This document shows positions 1-8,081 of a stretch of DNA of 64,000 nt, one piece after another. Source of the DNA: Nitrobacter sp047149785 (lineage in GTDB: Bacteria > Pseudomonadota > Alphaproteobacteria > Rhizobiales > Xanthobacteraceae); the NCBI RefSeq assembly GCF_047149785.1, contig NZ_BAAGBE010000001.1, forward strand, positions 2,728,001-2,792,000, in the 5' to 3' direction. The notes under the pieces were generated by a model, which ran no database searches, was not told the DNA's origin, and saw only the letters and a list, made by a program, of their open reading frames with translations. Positions within the stretch are counted from its first letter, which is position 1. Every line of letters starts with the position of its first letter. A program made the position numbers and the translations under genes.

Positions 1-293
1 TGGGAGCCGAAATTCATCTCGCCCTCGGCGTCATAACGATTGAACAACGGCGGAAAGATCGTCTTCGGCAAGACTGCCGACATGAACAGCGGATTCCGGT
101 TCAGCGCGGATAGCACCATGTCGCCGAGCTCGCGAGCTTCCGGCGTTCCCTCGGGCAATTGCAGATTGCGCTTCACCTGGGCCGATTGATGCCCGGCCGT
201 GACGCGGCCGTCCACCCATGCCGCGCGCGCCATCACCTCGCGGCAGTGCTTCACCTGCTCCGACGTCAGGACATTCGGAATTCGCACCAGCAC
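1..293 (-). CDS. piuC: PKHD-type Fe(II)/2-oxoglutarate hydroxylase, PiuC/YbiX family (partial)
   Basis: This is the first 97 codons of a gene that leaves the window on the left. The translation begins VLVRIPNVLT and contains WVDGRVTAGHQ and LFNRYDAEGEMNFGS; these match the N-terminus of PiuC/YbiX hydroxylases. The next residue, at the window edge, would be the first iron-binding His of the HxD motif. I chose the GTG at 293 because family members start MLVxIPNVL and a GAGGA lies 8 nt upstream. The gene follows a Fiu-like siderophore receptor by 83 nt, the same pairing as fiu-ybiX in E. coli and piuA-piuC in Pseudomonas. Its substrate is unknown; the family is linked to iron uptake by context. 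Confidence 0.88.
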   Translation of the reverse strand, partial: MLVRIPNVLTSEQVKHCREVMARAAWVDGRVTAGHQSAQVKRNLQLPEGTPEARELGDMVLSALNRNPLFMSAVLPKTIFPPLFNRYDAEGEMNFGS

Positions 294-376
294 CGGGACA
301 TTCCTCGAGATAAGGAGCCGGCGCCTTACGACGCCGGCTCCGATACTGCCGCTTTCGCGATCGACCGTGACGCCGG

Positions 377-2887
377 CTACTTGCTCACGTAACGCGCAGC
401 CTTTACCGGATAATCCGGAACCGGCGGTGGCGGCTCGAAGTGATAGCGATAGGTCAGGATCGCCGAGCGGCCGGCTGCCGGAACGGCATGGCCGCCATAA
501 TACTGCGCGTAGTAGTGCTCGTCGGTCAGGTTGTAGATGTTGAGCTGCAACGTCGATTCCTTCGTGACCTTGTAGCTCGCCATCACATCGAACTTCCAGT
601 ATTCGGGCACGTAGATGGTATTGGCGGTGTTGGCATAGGCTTTCGATTGATAGGTGGCTCCGCCGCCGACCGTCAGTTGCGGCGTGAAGTCATATGTCGT
701 CCACAGGCTGAAGGCGTGCTCCGGAGTATTCGGCAACTGCTTGCCGACGGAGTAGCGATCCGCCGCCGAGGCCGTCGCGGGAACGCTGACGATCGAGGAA
801 TCCTGGTAGGTATAGCCGGCGAAGATCTGCCAGAGGTCGGTCAGCTTTCCCGCCAACCCGGTTTCGAAGCCCTGGACCCGCTGTTCGCCCGCCAGAATCG
901 TCGGCATGGTCGCGGCATCGGGTCCGGCATTGGCGATGCGCGCGTTCTCCTTGAGGATATGGAATAACGCCGCCGTGTAGCTCAACCGCCCATTGAGAAA
1001 ATCGATCTTGGTGCCGACTTCCGTGGTGGTGCTGGTTTCGGGCGCCAGCGACACCGTGCCCGACGACAGCGTGCCGAATTCCGCCGACGGATTGAACGAG
1101 GTGCCATGCGCGACATAGACGCTCGATTGCTGGGTGGGGTGGAAAACGCCGCCGACGCGCCAGCTCGTCTGCCGGTCGTGGGAATCGAACGCGCGGTTGG
1201 CGGGCGTTGCATTCATCGGGTCGCGATAGGAAGCACGCACATCGTCGTAGCGCACCGCCCCGAGCAATTCAAAATACTGGTTGATCTTGATCTGGTCGGA
1301 CGCATAGACCGCAATGGTATCAATCTTGGTGCGATTCACGTTGCCGAACGGCCCCTGATAGACCGGTTGCGACACCGGATCGATCACGCTGGTTCGACAA
1401 TAAGCGCCCGGCGTCGATACGCACCAGAAATTGGTGCGCCCCCGCTGATAGCGGGTCTGATGACTGGCCTCGATGCCGGTGGCGAGGGTATGCGTCAGCC
1501 CCCAGGTATCGAATTTCCCGACCAGGTCGGTCTGGTTGACCAGCAAGGCGTCGTTGGTCTGCGTATTCCAGTGCTCCTGCAACATCGTCATCTGATCGAC
1601 GGGATAATTGTAGAACACCGGGGAAAGTGGGCTGGCAGACGTGTTCGTGAAAGCCGTATTGGTGTTGCCGCCGAGACCGCGCGGCGGCGTTGGCGCGGCA
1701 TAGCGCTGGTTGTCGACATACCGTGTGGCATTGGTGAGCTTGAAGCCGTTGTCGAACTCGTGGTCGAACTTGAGCGTCGTGATGTTCGTGGTCGTTTCCA
1801 CGATGTCGCGATATGGCCCGACCTTATTGCCGTAGAAGGTATTACGCGGCACCGGTATCGGCGTCACTGCGCGGCCGTCGCCATAATAGCCTCCGCTGAC
1901 TCCGGTGCCGGCCCCGTTCACCATCGGCGCCGGCAGCCACGGATGGCCGTAGTCGGGAACGCTTTGCTCGCCCTGATAAATATGGCTCAACGTGATCTTG
2001 TCGCGGTCGGTCACATCAAAGGCGACCGATGGCGCGACGCCCCATCGCCGGGTGAAGACGCTGTCGCGGTCCGGCGTTGGCACGTCCTGATAAAGCGCCG
2101 CGATGCGCCCGGCGACATTGCCCTGCTTGCCGCTGGCGTCGAGGGTGCCGCGATATCCCGCGGCGCTGGTGCCGCTGATCGCTCCGTCGAAGAACGTCGC
2201 GCCGGTCGGCAGCTTGGACACCGTATTGATCGCGCCGCCGGTCGAGCCGCGACCGAAGGCGAACGACGAAGGTCCCTTGAGAACTTCGACGCGATCATCG
2301 CTGAACAGGTCGCGATTATACCAGCCGGGATCGCGCAAGCCGTCGCGGTACATATCACCACGCGCGGTAAAGCCGCGGATAAACGGGCTGTCGCCCTGCT
2401 GGCCACCCTCGCCGGCGCTGAACGTGATGCCCGGGACCGTTCGCAGCGCTTCCTCCATGCTGGTGAGGTGCTGATCCCGAATGACTTGCTGGGTCACCAC
2501 ATTCACGGTCTGCGGCGTATCGCGCAGCGGCACGCCGAGACGCGAAATCCCGGCCTGCGCGGGAGCCTGATAGCCGGTGACGCCATGTCCGTCACCAACG
2601 ATCGGGTTGACCTGAACGTTGCTCGGCGGAGCGGCAACCGGCGCAGGCGCAGCCCGTACCGGCGCGCGGTGCACGGTTCTTTTCTTGGCCTGCCGCTTCG
2701 GCGCCGTGACGCGAACCTGCGGAAGATCGTCGGCGCTGGACGCGGGCTGAGCGTCGGCGGAGTCGGGGATCAGCATCACTGCGGCGACGCCGATCATCGC
2801 CTTGCCCCATCCGACGATTGATGAATGTCCTGCTGCTCCGTCGCCGTTACTTGCATTGCTCACGTGAGCTACCGATGAAATGCCCAT
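377..2887 (-). CDS. TonB-dependent siderophore receptor (Fiu/catecholate type)
   Basis: An outer-membrane gated channel of 836 aa that would import ferric siderophores using TonB energy. A signal peptide ends near residue 45 (..DSADA). It is followed by a TonB-box-like LPQVRVTAP near residues 55-63, a plug domain (RDTPQTVNVV, FIRGFTARGD, VEVLKGPSSFAFGRGS) and a 22-strand barrel. The barrel ends at YRYHF, where such proteins normally stop, but here about 18 Pro-rich residues follow. Upstream Met codons at 2896 and 2992 are possible. I prefer 2887 because AAGGA lies 8 nt before it. The adjacent piuC and the divergent exbB-exbD-tonB operon support an iron role. Catecholate specificity is inferred from the piuC pairing. 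Confidence 0.92.
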   Translation of the reverse strand: MGISSVAHVSNASNGDGAAGHSSIVGWGKAMIGVAAVMLIPDSADAQPASSADDLPQVRVTAPKRQAKKRTVHRAPVRAAPAPVAAPPSNVQVNPIVGDGHGVTGYQAPAQAGISRLGVPLRDTPQTVNVVTQQVIRDQHLTSMEEALRTVPGITFSAGEGGQQGDSPFIRGFTARGDMYRDGLRDPGWYNRDLFSDDRVEVLKGPSSFAFGRGSTGGAINTVSKLPTGATFFDGAISGTSAAGYRGTLDASGKQGNVAGRIAALYQDVPTPDRDSVFTRRWGVAPSVAFDVTDRDKITLSHIYQGEQSVPDYGHPWLPAPMVNGAGTGVSGGYYGDGRAVTPIPVPRNTFYGNKVGPYRDIVETTTNITTLKFDHEFDNGFKLTNATRYVDNQRYAAPTPPRGLGGNTNTAFTNTSASPLSPVFYNYPVDQMTMLQEHWNTQTNDALLVNQTDLVGKFDTWGLTHTLATGIEASHQTRYQRGRTNFWCVSTPGAYCRTSVIDPVSQPVYQGPFGNVNRTKIDTIAVYASDQIKINQYFELLGAVRYDDVRASYRDPMNATPANRAFDSHDRQTSWRVGGVFHPTQQSSVYVAHGTSFNPSAEFGTLSSGTVSLAPETSTTTEVGTKIDFLNGRLSYTAALFHILKENARIANAGPDAATMPTILAGEQRVQGFETGLAGKLTDLWQIFAGYTYQDSSIVSVPATASAADRYSVGKQLPNTPEHAFSLWTTYDFTPQLTVGGGATYQSKAYANTANTIYVPEYWKFDVMASYKVTKESTLQLNIYNLTDEHYYAQYYGGHAVPAAGRSAILTYRYHFEPPPPVPDYPVKAARYVSK

Positions 2888-3006
2888 TCGCCCCATCCTT
2901 GATTGCTGACATCGCAGAGACATAAATCGGTATCCGCAACGTCGCTCGTCATTAGCTAAAAATTTTCGGTGAGCAACACTCGCGCGCAGCAATTCGCAGC
3001 AGTCTA

Positions 3007-3017
3007 TAGAGGTTCTA
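3007..3017. promoter_or_regulatory. Irr/ICE-like half-palindrome upstream of the siderophore receptor
   Basis: TAGAGGTTCTA lies in the divergent region between the receptor and exbB. It resembles the TTAGAA-TTCTAA core of Irr-regulated iron control elements of Rhizobiales. It is short and was matched only by eye. Confidence 0.3.
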
Positions 3018-3201
3018 GTCTTCGTCGCCTTCGATTGAGACCGAATGTCGCAGGCTCATCCGTGTCGCGATATCGCAGCGGACATTCGTACCTCGCTTTT
3101 TGAGATCGCTGAGCAGAATGGTATGCGGGCAGCAAACTCTTATGGCGTGACGACGAATCAACGCGTGACAGCGGAAGCAACCGTGCCGTCGCGCCGCTCG
3201 T

Positions 3202-3218
3202 CTTAAAGAGATTCTAAG
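3202..3218. promoter_or_regulatory. Irr-box-like palindrome upstream of exbB
   Basis: CTTAAAGAGATTCTAAG is an imperfect inverted repeat with CTTA/TAAG ends and an ATTCTAA half-site, like the iron control element bound by Irr in Bradyrhizobiaceae. It sits about 130 nt before the exbB start, in the 458-nt divergent promoter region (2888-3345) that holds no other gene. Confidence 0.4.
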
Positions 3219-3345
3219 ATGCACGCGCCGTTTCCCTGTTTGATTCAAAAAAATCAGACGCTAGACCAACCGTGGATGCTTGCGCATCCGTCTTCGTCCC
3301 CGCGCGAACGGTCCAGAACAGCGCATGATCATAGAGCGTACCAAC

Positions 3346-4383
3346 ATGAAGCTGTCTCCGAACCTCTCGAGCAGGACGGCGCGCAACGAGCGAACGCGAA
3401 CCGCAAAAGCTTCTGCGATCGCGCTTGCATCTTTTTTGATGTTGTCGCTCGCCCCGCACACCGTCGGCGCACAGCCCCCGGCGCAGCCCGCCACGCACGA
3501 GGCGACTTCTTCCGGACAAGCTCCGACGGTCACGCCGCCAGCCTCTCTCGCGCCGCAGACGGCGCAACCCGCATCGCAGCAGCCGCCGCCTCAGCTATCG
3601 CCCGCCGGACCGCAGGCCACGCCGGCCGCGCCACCGTCTGAACATCAGGCGCCGCCCGCAGCGGAAATAGCCGACGTTGCCGAGTCGATTCTTCCACATG
3701 AGTTGACGCCCATCGGCATGTTCCTGGCTGCCGATTACATCGTGAAGACGGTGATGATCGGCCTGGCCCTCGCTTCGGTCGTAACGTGGTCGGTGTGGCT
3801 TGCGAAAACGATTGAATTGCTCGGCGCGCGGAGCAAACTGATGCGCGACCTCCACCGTGTGGAAGCCGCACACTCCCTTGAGGAGGCGAACAAGATACTG
3901 CAGCACGCCGGTAGCGATATCGCGACCCTGACCCACGCCGCGCGCGATGAGATTCGTCGATCGCAGGACGCCATGAACCATGATGGCGTCAAGGAACGGA
4001 TCGCATCGCTGTTCAGCCGTATCGAGGCCGCCGCGTCACGGCGCATGACCCGCGGGACCAGCATTCTGGCCACCATTGGATCGACCGCGCCGTTCGTCGG
4101 CCTGTTCGGCACGGTTTGGGGCATCATGAATGCCTTCATCGGCATCTCGAAATCGCAAACCACAAACCTTGCCGTCGTCGCGCCCGGCATCGCCGAGGCA
4201 TTATTGGCGACGGCGATGGGACTCGTCGCCGCAATTCCGGCGGTGATGGTCTACAATATGTTCGCGCGCGCCATCACCGGCTACCGCGGTTTGCTGGGAG
4301 ACGGTTCTGCGGAGTTGATGCGCATGGTGAGCAGGGATCTCAACCGGGCCGAGATGATTCCCCATCAGCGAGCCGCGGAGTAA
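3346..4383 (+). CDS. exbB: TonB-system energizing protein ExbB (MotA/TolQ/ExbB channel)
   Basis: Inner-membrane proton-channel subunit of 345 aa that powers TonB with ExbD. It has a signal peptide (ATG at 3346, MKLSPN..., cleavage near TVGAQ), a Pro/Ala/Gln-rich periplasmic extension to about residue 110, and then three transmembrane segments. The first (IVKTVMIGLALASVVTWSVW) is followed by the TolQ/ExbB core GSTAPFVGLFGTVWGIMNAF and a final TM segment (GIAEALLATAMGLVAAIPAV). The long N-terminal extension is typical of alphaproteobacterial ExbB. Upstream in-frame ATG 3325 and TTG 3280 exist, but only 3346 begins with a plain signal peptide. It is the first gene of exbB-exbD-tonB-secA-like. 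Confidence 0.95.
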   Translation: MKLSPNLSSRTARNERTRTAKASAIALASFLMLSLAPHTVGAQPPAQPATHEATSSGQAPTVTPPASLAPQTAQPASQQPPPQLSPAGPQATPAAPPSEHQAPPAAEIADVAESILPHELTPIGMFLAADYIVKTVMIGLALASVVTWSVWLAKTIELLGARSKLMRDLHRVEAAHSLEEANKILQHAGSDIATLTHAARDEIRRSQDAMNHDGVKERIASLFSRIEAAASRRMTRGTSILATIGSTAPFVGLFGTVWGIMNAFIGISKSQTTNLAVVAPGIAEALLATAMGLVAAIPAVMVYNMFARAITGYRGLLGDGSAELMRMVSRDLNRAEMIPHQRAAE

Positions 4384-4388
4384 CACGC

Positions 4389-4856
4389 GTGGGCGCCCAG
4401 CTTCAGCAAGCATCGCCCGAAGACGAGATGGCGCAGGTCAGCGACATCAACGTGACGCCGTTCATCGACGTCATTCTGGTGCTGTTGATTATTTTCATGA
4501 TCGCCGCGCCATTGGCGACGGTCGATATTCCTGTCGATCTGCCGGCATCGACGGCCGTCAGACAGCCGCGACCCGACAAACCGATCTTTGTCACCTTGAA
4601 GGCCGACCGGACGATCGCAGTCGGCGAAAACCCGATCTCGCGCACCAATCTCGCCGGCTCGCTTGACGCCCTGACCTCGTCCGATCGGACCAAGCGGCTG
4701 TTCGTCCGCTCCGACAAGACCATCCCCTACGGCGAGGTGATGGCCCTGATGAACGATCTGCGGGGAGCGGGCTACCTGAAGATCGCGCTTGTCGGGCTTG
4801 AGTCCGCGGGCTCGCAGTCCGGCAACGCGACGCAATCCGGCGGGAGCGCGCAATGA
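4389..4856 (+). CDS. exbD: TonB-system protein ExbD
   Basis: 155-aa biopolymer transport protein that works with ExbB and TonB at the inner membrane. It has a short cytoplasmic N-terminus, then SDINVTPFIDVILVLLIIF. This is the single TM helix with the conserved proton-path Asp (FID). A periplasmic domain (VDLPAST...KTIPYGEVMALMNDLRGAG) follows. The frame is open further upstream, but the region before 4389 overlaps exbB. GTG 4389, 5 nt after the exbB stop, gives the expected length; ATG 4429 (MAQVSDINV) is an alternative. It overlaps tonB by 4 nt. Confidence 0.94.
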   Translation: MGAQLQQASPEDEMAQVSDINVTPFIDVILVLLIIFMIAAPLATVDIPVDLPASTAVRQPRPDKPIFVTLKADRTIAVGENPISRTNLAGSLDALTSSDRTKRLFVRSDKTIPYGEVMALMNDLRGAGYLKIALVGLESAGSQSGNATQSGGSAQ

Positions 4857-5602
4857 ATATTCCCTATCGTCGCATAACACGGCACGACCTGCTGCGCTGG
4901 GGTACCTGTTTCGTCGCGATGCTGTCGCTGCACGGCGCGGTCGCCGCGGCGTTGCTGATGACTCCGGAAGAAGGCGACACCTACGACACCGTGACGGCCA
5001 TCGAAGTGGATTTCACCACGGAGTCTTTCCGCGAGGCCCAGGCCCGGGACGTCGCACCCGGCGAGGAGCAGATGCAGACTGACGAAGCCCCTCCGCCTCA
5101 GGAGAAGGCCGAAGTCAAGACGGAGAAGGAGCCGGAGCCCGAGCCGCCGCTTCCGCAGGTCGTCGAACCCGACGTCGCGCTCGAAACCCCTCCCGACCAG
5201 AAGAAGCCGGAAGAGGAAAAGAAGGACGAGAAAGAAAAGACGCCGAACGCAACGCCGCCGCTCGTTGCCGCGTCGGCGACGACGGCGCCGACGGCCGCGG
5301 CGGCACGCAAGGCCAGGCTGGTAAGCTGGAAGAGACAACTGGCCCTGCATCTGCAACGCAACAAGCGATATCCGCGCGAAGCCCAGTCGCATCACGAGAC
5401 AGGCACCTCGAAGGTGACTTTCGTCGTCGATCGTCAGGGCCGCATCGTCTCCAGCAGAATCGTAAAAGGAAGCGGATCGGAAGCCCTCGATCGCGAAACG
5501 CTCGAACTGCTGCAACGCGCCCAGCCATTGCCTGAACCGCCCAAGGACGTAGGCGGAACGCAGTTCGCATTTACGATGCCGATCCTTTTTGAGTTTCGAT
5601 GA
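4853..5602 (+). CDS. tonB: Energy transducer TonB
   Basis: 249-aa periplasm-spanning protein that passes ExbBD energy to outer-membrane receptors. It has an N-terminal TM anchor (FVAMLSLHGAVAAALLM), a Pro/Glu/Lys-rich spacer of about 100 residues, and a C-terminal TonB domain (RYPREAQSHHETGTSKVTF...LLQRAQPLPEPP). Its ATG overlaps the exbD stop (ATGA), and its own stop overlaps the next ATG the same way, so all four genes are probably translationally coupled. A second TonB-like protein is encoded at 43313-44119. Confidence 0.93.
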   Translation: MNIPYRRITRHDLLRWGTCFVAMLSLHGAVAAALLMTPEEGDTYDTVTAIEVDFTTESFREAQARDVAPGEEQMQTDEAPPPQEKAEVKTEKEPEPEPPLPQVVEPDVALETPPDQKKPEEEKKDEKEKTPNATPPLVAASATTAPTAAAARKARLVSWKRQLALHLQRNKRYPREAQSHHETGTSKVTFVVDRQGRIVSSRIVKGSGSEALDRETLELLQRAQPLPEPPKDVGGTQFAFTMPILFEFR

Positions 5603-8010
5603 TCCTGCGCCTGGCCCGGCGCGCGCTGAGCTTCGGCATCCGCGGAAATCTGAAACAGTACGAAACGACGGCCCGCCGGATCATCGCTCTGGAGCCAGGT
5701 CACCGGCATCTCTCCGCCGAAGGGCTGCGTGATCGCGTCGCCGAACTACGACGACAGGTCCAAAGCGACATTGCCCTCGACAGGATCAAGGAAGAGACCT
5801 TCGCGCTGGTCCGCGAGGCGTCGCGTCGCGCATTGAACGAACGCCCTGTTCCGGCGCAGATCATCGGCGCCCTGGCGCTTCACGACGGCCATATCGCCGA
5901 GATGAAGACGGGCGAAGGCAAGACACTGACCGCCACGCTGGTCTGCACGCTCCATGCCTTGACCAGCGAAGGCGTCCACGTCGCCGTGCCCAACGATTAT
6001 CTGGCCGAGCGCGATGCCCGCTGGATGCGGCCGCTCTACGATCTGTTGGGATTGAGCACCGGCGTCATCACCCAGGAGATGGACGACGACAGCCGGCGCG
6101 AAGCCTATCGATGCGACATCACCTACGGCGTCGCCAGCGAGTTCGGCTTCGACTATCTGCGCGACAATATGAAGTTTTCCCTCGCGGAAACCGTCCAGCG
6201 CGGCCATGCCTTCGCTCTGGTGGACGAGGCCGACGCCACGCTGATCGACGAGGCCGGCATGCCGCTGGCGTTGTTCGGCCCGCTCGGCGACCGGTCGGAT
6301 TTTCATCAGGCGATCGATGCCGTCATCGCCTCGTTGCAGCCCTCGCATTACGAGATCGACCGTCGGCGGCGCGTCGCGCTGACCGAGGCGGGATACAGCG
6401 AAGTCGAGAAGCGACTGCAACAACGCGGACTGCTGAAGGACTCAACGACGCTGCACGACATCGCCTCGATTTCGCTGCTTCATCACGTCGTGCAGTCGCT
6501 GCGGGCTCACGTCGTGCTTGCACGCGACCGCGACTACGTCGTTTCAGACGGCGGCGTGACCATTGTCGACGGACTGACGGGACGGCCGATGCCGGGGCGA
6601 CGCTATGACGAAGGGCTGCATCAGGCCCTGGAGGCCAAGGAAGGTTGCGCCATCGGCGAGGAAACGCAAACGCTGGCGTCGATCACGTTCCAGACCTATT
6701 TCCGTCGTTATGCCAGGCTTGCCGGCATGACCGGCACCGCGAGAAACGACGCCGGAGAATATAACGAGATCTACGGCCTCGACGTGATTTCGATTCCGAC
6801 TCACCGCCCGATGATCCGGATCGACGAATCCGTGCTCCACGCCACTGCCGCCGGCAAGTTGCGGGCGATCCTGCGGGAGGTGGAAGACGCAGCCGCTCGC
6901 GGCCAGCCCGTGCTGATCGGCGCGCCATCCATTGCGCGATCGGAAGCGCTGGCGGCAATGCTTGAAGCCAATGGCTGGCGGCCGCGCAACGAGCAAACGC
7001 AGGACGACGACACGGTCCGCACGTTCGCAGTTCTCAATGCCAAACATCATGCCCGCGAGGCGCGGATCATCGCCGAGGCGGGCGCTCCCGGCGCGGTGAC
7101 GATCGCCACTGCGATGGCAGGCCGCGGGACCGACATCCGGCTCGGCGGCGAACATGCGGACGAGGCCACCCGCGCCCGGGTGATCGCCGCAGGCGGGTTG
7201 CTGGTGACCGGCACGACCCATCACGATCACGGACGGATGGATGAACAATTGCGCGGCCGCGCCGGGCGGCAGGGCGATCCGGGGCGCTCCATCTTCCATG
7301 CCTCACTGGAAGACGAATTCCTGGTCAATGCCGCAATCGGTGTCCCGCCGGCAGACCGGACCGCCGCGATCGCATCGTCGGTCGCGACCCGCCTGATCCG
7401 CGCGGCCCAGAAACGGCACGAGACCCGCAGCTTCGATCGGCGCCTCGCACTTCTGCGATTCGACGCAATCGTTCAAAGCCAGCGCGATCATGTCTACGAT
7501 TTGCGCCGCGACATTCGCGACGGAAACGATACCATTACATTGGCAAAGCGCCTGCGCCATGAAACGATCGACGACCTGATCGAGCGGTTCGCCGCTCCGG
7601 CCATCCCATGGGACATCGCCGGACTGGATCACGCGATCCGATCCGTCCTGACCCTCGCCGTCGATATCAGCTTTCCAACCGCGGGTTCCAGAGGCGACGC
7701 AAAGGCGCTCGCACAGCGCATTTGCGCCATAGCCGACCGCTGGATCGACGGCAAGATCGCCAGCATGGGCGAGACCATGTTTGCAGATATCCTTCGCCGG
7801 CTGATGATGGCGTCGATCGATCACCTCTGGTCGGAGCAGTCGGAGCGCCTCGATCATCTCAGGCGCCGGATCGGCGACCGCCGGCTCCCGCCGCACCAGG
7901 TGGTCGCGGAGTTTCAGATCGAAGCGTTCGCGCTGTTCGAACGGATGATCGCCGACTTCCGCCGCGACGTGACGGCATATGCCATGCGCGTGGGCATCCG
8001 TCCTGCATGA
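5599..8010 (+). CDS. SecA-like preprotein translocase ATPase (second SecA paralogue)
   Basis: 803-aa SecA-family motor. Visible motifs are Walker A EMKTGEGKT (101-109), DEAD-type Walker B VDEADATLIDEAG (208-220), GLTGRPMPGRRYDEGLHQA, TLASITFQTYFRRY, LAGMTGTA, AMAGRGTDIRLGGE and QLRGRAGRQGDPG. These are all the nucleotide-binding landmarks of SecA. The C-terminal zinc-binding tail (CxCxSGxxxxxC[HC]) of housekeeping SecA is missing and the protein is about 100 residues shorter, so I read it as an accessory paralogue rather than the essential SecA. Its ATG overlaps the tonB stop (ATGA). No SecY, accessory Sec subunit or obvious secreted partner is nearby. Function in a TonB operon is unknown. 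Confidence 0.88.
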   Translation: MILRLARRALSFGIRGNLKQYETTARRIIALEPGHRHLSAEGLRDRVAELRRQVQSDIALDRIKEETFALVREASRRALNERPVPAQIIGALALHDGHIAEMKTGEGKTLTATLVCTLHALTSEGVHVAVPNDYLAERDARWMRPLYDLLGLSTGVITQEMDDDSRREAYRCDITYGVASEFGFDYLRDNMKFSLAETVQRGHAFALVDEADATLIDEAGMPLALFGPLGDRSDFHQAIDAVIASLQPSHYEIDRRRRVALTEAGYSEVEKRLQQRGLLKDSTTLHDIASISLLHHVVQSLRAHVVLARDRDYVVSDGGVTIVDGLTGRPMPGRRYDEGLHQALEAKEGCAIGEETQTLASITFQTYFRRYARLAGMTGTARNDAGEYNEIYGLDVISIPTHRPMIRIDESVLHATAAGKLRAILREVEDAAARGQPVLIGAPSIARSEALAAMLEANGWRPRNEQTQDDDTVRTFAVLNAKHHAREARIIAEAGAPGAVTIATAMAGRGTDIRLGGEHADEATRARVIAAGGLLVTGTTHHDHGRMDEQLRGRAGRQGDPGRSIFHASLEDEFLVNAAIGVPPADRTAAIASSVATRLIRAAQKRHETRSFDRRLALLRFDAIVQSQRDHVYDLRRDIRDGNDTITLAKRLRHETIDDLIERFAAPAIPWDIAGLDHAIRSVLTLAVDISFPTAGSRGDAKALAQRICAIADRWIDGKIASMGETMFADILRRLMMASIDHLWSEQSERLDHLRRRIGDRRLPPHQVVAEFQIEAFALFERMIADFRRDVTAYAMRVGIRPA

Positions 8011-8026
8011 CGGGGGCCAACAGAAT

Positions 8027-8064
8027 GGAGCGGCCGCGAGGGATCCATCTCTCACGGCCGCTCC
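8027..8064. terminator. Bidirectional stem-loop between convergent secA-like and ctaD genes
   Basis: GGAGCGGCCG (8027-8036) pairs perfectly with CGGCCGCTCC (8055-8064), with further pairing inside. It sits in the 71-nt gap between two genes that converge, the usual place for a shared transcription terminator. No long T run follows on either strand. Confidence 0.6.
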
Positions 8065-8081
8065 GGGGTCTCGAGTGTCGA

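Noticed and set aside
1106..2821. 571-codon plus-strand frame
   Set aside because: Antisense of the siderophore receptor; composition follows the codon third positions of the real gene.
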